From Drechslerella dactyloides (Eukaryota; Ascomycota; Orbiliomycetes; Orbiliales; Orbiliaceae): a stretch of DNA of 64,000 bases. The notes under the pieces were generated by a model. The model saw nothing but the letters and a program-made list of their open reading frames with translations, did no database searches and was not told the DNA's origin. Shown here one piece after another: positions 59,101 to 64,000 of the stretch (position 1 is the first letter of the stretch; each line of letters opens with the position of its first letter). Where the stretch lies: contig JAGTWJ010000002.1 of NCBI GenBank assembly GCA_020064725.1, positions 1,364,001 to 1,428,000 on the forward strand. Reading direction: 5' to 3'. A program made the position numbers and the translations under genes.

Positions 59101-62100
59101 CCGACTCGATAAAGGTATATCTGGCGTTCCGCTATACATACCAGCGAAATTATCGCCGCTGTCTTATTGCCGTCTTCTGCAGTCGCGGCAGAGCGCAGTT
59201 TTATGTTTTCTGGGCTCCTCCATGACGTTTCAAGAGCCTAGATCTTGGAATTTACAACACTTTCCTCAAAACCACTGCTTGTTTTGGCGATGTTTCTTGC
59301 TCAGCTGAATATTACAATTACTGGGGGAGCCCCGGCCATCCCGAGCGGCAGGTTGGAATTGGATCATGATCGGTCGCTTCGAGGTTCGGCTAGGTATCGG
59401 GCTGGCAAAATCGGGTGTTTACGCGGAGCGGAAAAATTCAAGCTGCGTAGCCTCGAATCTCGCAAATTCGCTCTACGCGGACAAGGCGAGCTGAGGTCCA
59501 AGTTGGCCCCACTTTTCGCTGAGGTTTTCCAACAAACGCGTCGGTATATCTATCCGATTGGCGGCGATGGTAACGGTAGCATGCACTGCAATGTGCCTGC
59601 ATGCTTCATATACGCGGTCCGGATGTCCCAATTCCCATTCCAGTCAGGTACCGTTCTCGAAGCTATCCGGAAAGATACGATCGCAGCTGAATTCTCTGTT
59701 TCAAAGGCAGGAATGCTGACAAGCCGTTATGCACGAACGAGCTCGAGCGCGAGCACATTCGCGTACCACCGAGGATAAATGTAACAGCAACGGCGAGGCA
59801 CTCGATCGCATTGCATTTGTACCGGTACAACGCGGTGCTCTACGACATCGTATGATCGAATGCGTGTCTGGGTTCTATCCGACATACCCGACGCTAACGC
59901 GATGCCTATCCGGAACTGCTGAGGGGGGCAAGTTGACAGCATGTCGAGTTTCTGGCGACCCCGCCCATTCATCAAGCAGGCACCCGTCCGACAACCGTGA
60001 ACTTGTATCCCTTCCTGCTTAGATGGTAGCACGAATGCGGGACAAAATAACGGCCGCATAGACCACAATTGTGCAAGATAAAACGGCTGGATGTGAGAAG
60101 AATACATGACCAGGGAAAACTGAATAGCAACTGTGACTCTGATTATTATTCCCATCATCACAAGTCGATTTTCCGTTGCAGGCTTCAAGGCTGCAGTCAG
60201 CCGGTCCAGGTCCCAACGAGTGGGCCTGGCCCCCATGCAGGCCGCCCTCCCCGCTGGGACACACGGCATTGACTGAAATCTGCACCTACAGGCAGGTTGC
60301 AGGTCTCGGGAAACCGAACCAACCAAGAATTCCCCCCGCCTGCCAGGCAGACGTCCCAGCCAATGCGACGACAGCCCAGACACCCGGACTGCCACGCCGG
60401 GACCAGGGAGTAGCTTACCCGTATGCACCTTTCACAGCAGCGTATTGAATCAATCAATTGGAGGCAAAAGTTCTTTCAGCTCGGAGCGCTTCGTCCCAAG
60501 CGCATGCGTATGGCAAATATCCTCGGCACCGTCATTGCGAGAAACTTCCTTCCAATCATCGCGAGCGAGAGCACGGACCCGCGCTCAAATTGATCCTGGG
60601 CTGTGCTCGCTCAATTATGCAGGACGGAAAAAGTCCTCGGCCGGAATAACCTAGAGGAGTTCTTGAGCTCAACCGCGGGCTCGTCTGGCGTCGGCTAACT
60701 AGAAGTATCATATCGCTCATCGCCGCACCATGTTCATTGGAACGGCATAAATAGTATTAGACGACGGCGCAAGAAAAAGCACAAGTACCGCAATTGGTAC
60801 GTGTACATTACAATACAAAAGGTTGCAACGCCGAGCGCTATGACCCTAATTCGTGCTTATCCGCTGTTTGCTCTTGTCATGATCAATTGACCCGATGATA
60901 GGGAAAAATTCACGTGCATCGAAACCATACGAGGCGTGACAGGATGGCTCTCATCCGCTCCCTCGATCATGCTGGAAGATTCCAATCTATTTACAAAATC
61001 CTGGCCAGGAGGACCGTTGCCCGTTTATCGGACAAACCCTCCAGGCCAGGTTTCCTTTTCTTAACAGCTGATGTTATTAAATCGTTCACACCCAGCTCAA
61101 CGGTTTTGGGTGCCTTGGATTCCGAATACGAGATTTCCTCTCTACTTGAACCACACGGCCATGCTCCCTAGCCACTCACGCTGCCTGGGCCGTGGCTAGG
61201 GTGTGACTTTGGTGGGTGGGTGAGCCCCGACGCACACACGCGCACACATTGCGGATAGCAGCATCTCGAATGCAACGCTTGTGTTGTTTCACCGAGCAGG
61301 GATCCTTGGCCTGGCCGCCCGAATGCGAATGAACCCCAGAGTTGGCCACGGTCCTGGTGGTGAGACCTGTCAAATTCACAACAGGACCATGGTGAATCAC
61401 AAGCATCGGACCTTGACCTTGCCTCTCGGCCGGCTGCCTGCATTGCCTTGGATAGCCATGTTTCGCCGTCGCAATCATCGGCCAAAACGGTAATACGGAA
61501 GGGATTACCAGCCTATCGAGAAACTCGACAGCTCGATGACGATAACTTTTTTTTTTCTCGCGAAGGACCTTCCCAGGGATTGCCCCAGGAGGCCGGAGGA
61601 AAACAATGAAAGATAATGAAAACGAAAGCTCTAACAGCCTCAAGTGGCCATCCTCGCCGGAAAGACACCGCGGGCTAGCACTTCTATTTATGCAAGCCCA
61701 TGCAGGACACAAATGCCAGGCCCTCCTTCCCGGCATCGAAGGCCGGAATGCGGAGACCACCGGTCGACATATGATTATAATGCTGTGCGCTCTTCATTAA
61801 TATGTGGTAGAAGGGTCGCCTAAAACCACAGCTATAGTGACCCCGAAACCCGCCTCGCCAGCTGCAGTATCAATTTCTGGCAAAAGAGGGCCATATGCAT
61901 AAGATCAGCAGAATAGGAGCCCTGTTTGCTTGCCACAAAGTGATTTCAGAACCGATGAAACAACGCCTTGGCGATTTCGTGGCTCCCTTAAGATCACCGT
62001 TATTGTGACCCTCATATATAATAAGCTCAGCAGGTTGAGAACATGGTAATTTGGCCTGAACCTATGCAGCCGGAGCAGAGAAAACTTAGCTGCTGTATTC

Positions 62101-63210
62101 GACCCGAATTCCGAACTCACGAAACCATGGAAATAACTCTGCCCTGGTGACAAACTCTTCACAACTGCAATTGCAATTGAAACTTTTGTGGGATCACGAT
62201 GACTTGCCCTTATTGGTAACCCCCACAGACTAGCTCGAACGGTCGAAGTTCCTATATCAGACATTTGCTACCTATAACGCGTGCCCGTTTCCTCGGAGAA
62301 CGGCCTCCCCACATTCCACGTCCGGCGGTAAACAAAATTAAACCAAAGCTGAGCTAGGCAAATATCGTCACTGAAGACTTTGACTTTGATATTCACAGAT
62401 CCACTGCGGCAGAAATCTACGCGTAGATATTTCTCTATAATAGTGGCGCAATTATTCAAATATATTCATCTGTTAAACTTGGTGTATTGTCTTGTCAGCT
62501 AAACGCCGGCGCATTCAGGTTCCACGGCACGGCTATTAACGCCTGCTCTATGCCGCAGATCTGCGGGACACGGAACCGTCACCAAAGCTCTCTGTCAAGA
62601 TGCTCCGCTGTCTTGTGAGGCGTTCGCCCGGCTGTTAATTACTAAGTAGCTAGCAATTGGGCGCTCAGGCAGATTGGACATCGATACAAATGACTTGCGG
62701 CATCTTGAAGGGGACTATATCCGTCGCGCATATAACTAGTGATTCTCGCCGGAGAATAGCTTCGTAAAAGTCTAACGACGAAGGCTTTTAATTTCATAAG
62801 GTATTTTATTATAAACATATATAACTTGGTACAATATCGTAAAGTCGTCGAACTTAGATACGGCGTGCTACTGCACGAAAATATCACTGTAAAGCAAGCC
62901 CGGTAGCGGAGACCTTCTTTCAGCCGTATAATTTCCAGCTTCCAGCACCAGCGTATCCAGAACGGGCATGTGGCGGATTAAAACCCGACAATGGAAATAC
63001 ACCTGTTCAATGGGGTGAGAATCCTACGGTTCTCACGAGCAGAACCAAAGACATATGCTGTGTGAATGTGGGTGTTTCGTCGTAACTGGTAGTGGTAGCC
63101 CCTATGAATATTGATATCTGGCTCTCTGTCCATTGCAGCGTGATCTCTGGCTAAATGTGTACGAAGGCTTGTCAAATAAGTAACGCTACATTAATTTTGG
63201 TGAAACCGCT
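53111..63210. other. Gene-free region (right desert)
   Basis: The first 450 bases are the likely promoter of the RasGEF gene; they include an 11-base A run at 53314-53324 and a TATATA near 53552. Beyond that I find no gene over about 10 kb. Frames of 60-230 codons occur in all phases without family features. Notes: a GT-rich stretch near 54387-54470, a GC-rich block at 57083-57126, an A run at about 59026-59036 and a T run near 61547-61557. Sequence becomes more AT-rich after about 61800. Confidence 0.5.
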
Positions 63211-64000
63211 CATTATTTCGTGTGTGGGGCCCGGGGCCATGCCTGGTGTATGCACAAAAGCAATTATAATACTAATAGCAATGTCAGCTTCTCCAATTGC
63301 TAGTAGATACTAGTAGACTTACCCCTCTTCTCCTTTATTAATATTTATAGTCACTATTATCTTATATATATATATACAATATGTCTCTTTAGGCTGAAGA
63401 TACTACCAGTAATTGCTATTCAATACTATGTCAATGTATCCAGATATTCACCTTGCTAGGTGTTGGCGACAAGTAGGTTGATATAGCTGTAAGATTTGGG
63501 GTCTCTAGGAGTGCAGTTGCCAGGCTGCTGTGCAAAACCAAAGACTGTGGCTATAATCCCTAGGATTATATATCCCTGACTATGGAACATATTATTGATA
63601 AGCAAAGGGCTAATAAGCCAAAGAAGGTTATCCAGGCTAAAGAACAGAAGGTTATCAGTATTATTACAAAGAATAGGTTAGGGTATAGTGCGAATATATG
63701 CTCTCTTACAGGTATTGTTAAGCTAAGTCATCAAACAGTTAGTATAATATTTAGGTATAATAAGTTTAAGAAGCTGAAGCTTATATGCAAGCCTGGCTTT
63801 ATATCTGTTATATGCCAGGCTAGGCTGGACTTTGTCCTCAGGTATAAAGATTGGATATTAGAGGACTGGAAGTAGATTATCTGAAATGATGAAACAAGTG
63901 TAGTGCTTAGGTAGAGGTATGGCAGCTATAAGCTATAGAGGCAACTTTATGAGTGCTATCATTTTGATATAGTCTTTATACACTAACATAAGGCCAATGA
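63211..64000. mobile_element. Tc1/mariner-family DNA transposon relic, partial
   Basis: A sharp change to AT-rich, TpA-rich sequence begins soon after a GC-rich block (GGGGCCCGGGGCC, about 63225-63237) and continues to the window end, enclosing the decayed transposase. The GC block followed by AT-rich sequence may be near the left terminus, but no matching inverted repeat can be shown because the element runs out of the window. Confidence 0.55.
63440..64000 (+). pseudogene. Decayed Tc1/mariner-like transposase (cut by the window end)
   Basis: Reading one frame from about 63440 gives a recognisable fungal Tc1/mariner (DDE_3) transposase interrupted by stops. A helix-turn-helix lies at about 63477-63530 (VDIAVRFGVSRSAVARLL). 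A second helix-rich region follows within the longest open stretch, 63582-63875. Then comes the first catalytic Asp region, reading NDETSVVLR (63885-63911). In-frame stops are TAG 63474, TAG 63561, TAG 63873, TGA 63882, TAG 63912, TAG 63936 and TAA 63984. Several sit where the family has Trp or Gln (for example before NDET and inside KL-W-R), as expected from G-to-A or C-to-T changes of TGG and CAG codons by RIP. The copy is AT-rich and certainly inactive. The left inverted terminal repeat was not identified; the right end is outside the window. Confidence 0.85.

Noticed and set aside
59290..59778. A plus-strand frame from ATG 59290 with a hydrophobic start, possibly a small secreted protein
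   Set aside because: The signal-like segment is weak, the body is Arg-rich and no known motif or promoter supports it.

Overview
This is nuclear DNA of a filamentous ascomycete (Pezizomycotina). The signs are short spliceosomal introns (57-191 bp) with GTNNGY-type donors and CTAAC/CTGAC-type branch points, typical fungal gene families (NADP-glutamate dehydrogenase, Med5, an SH3-RasGEF, an SCPx-type thiolase), purines at -3 of most start codons, and a decayed Tc1/mariner-like transposon whose stops look like repeat-induced point mutation (RIP). The glutamate dehydrogenase resembles Eurotiomycete enzymes more than Neurospora from memory. This is a weak hint and I do not name a species.

Ten protein-coding genes occupy about 18 kb of the 64 kb, so the window is gene-sparse. 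From left to right: a desert (1-4840); a zinc-knuckle protein (4841-6352, +); an SCPx-type thiolase (11268-9601, -, 3 exons); a three-helix membrane protein (12230-13222, +, 2 exons), convergent with NADP-glutamate dehydrogenase (15209-13615, -, 4 exons); a small conserved fungal protein (18761-18198, -); a 7 kb desert with small tandem repeats; Mediator subunit 5 (25679-29198, +, 6 exons); an aminoglycoside-phosphotransferase-like protein with a degraded active site (33017-35029, +), convergent with a mitochondrial 3-hydroxyacyl/3-hydroxybutyryl-CoA dehydrogenase (36708-35656, -, 2 exons); an intronless coiled-coil protein with a Gag-capsid-like segment (40566-42611, +); a 6.7 kb desert; an SH3-RasGEF activator of Ras (53110-49319, -, 2 exons); and a final 10 kb desert ending in the transposon relic (about 63440 to the window end).

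The genes do not form one pathway or a secondary-metabolite cluster. They are housekeeping and regulatory genes: nitrogen assimilation, peroxisomal and mitochondrial acyl-CoA metabolism, transcription and Ras signalling. Two of the genes (acyl-CoA dehydrogenase and thiolase) act on related beta-oxidation chemistry but lie 24 kb apart.

I did not find a clear new multi-gene system. The points most worth a second look are the Gag-like segment in the coiled-coil gene, the pseudokinase-like phosphotransferase, the RIP-like transposon relic, several small tandem and palindromic repeats in the deserts, and long T-rich tracts on the sense strand downstream of several genes. Exon structures were derived by hand from splice motifs, reading-frame continuity and family similarity. 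No searches were run.
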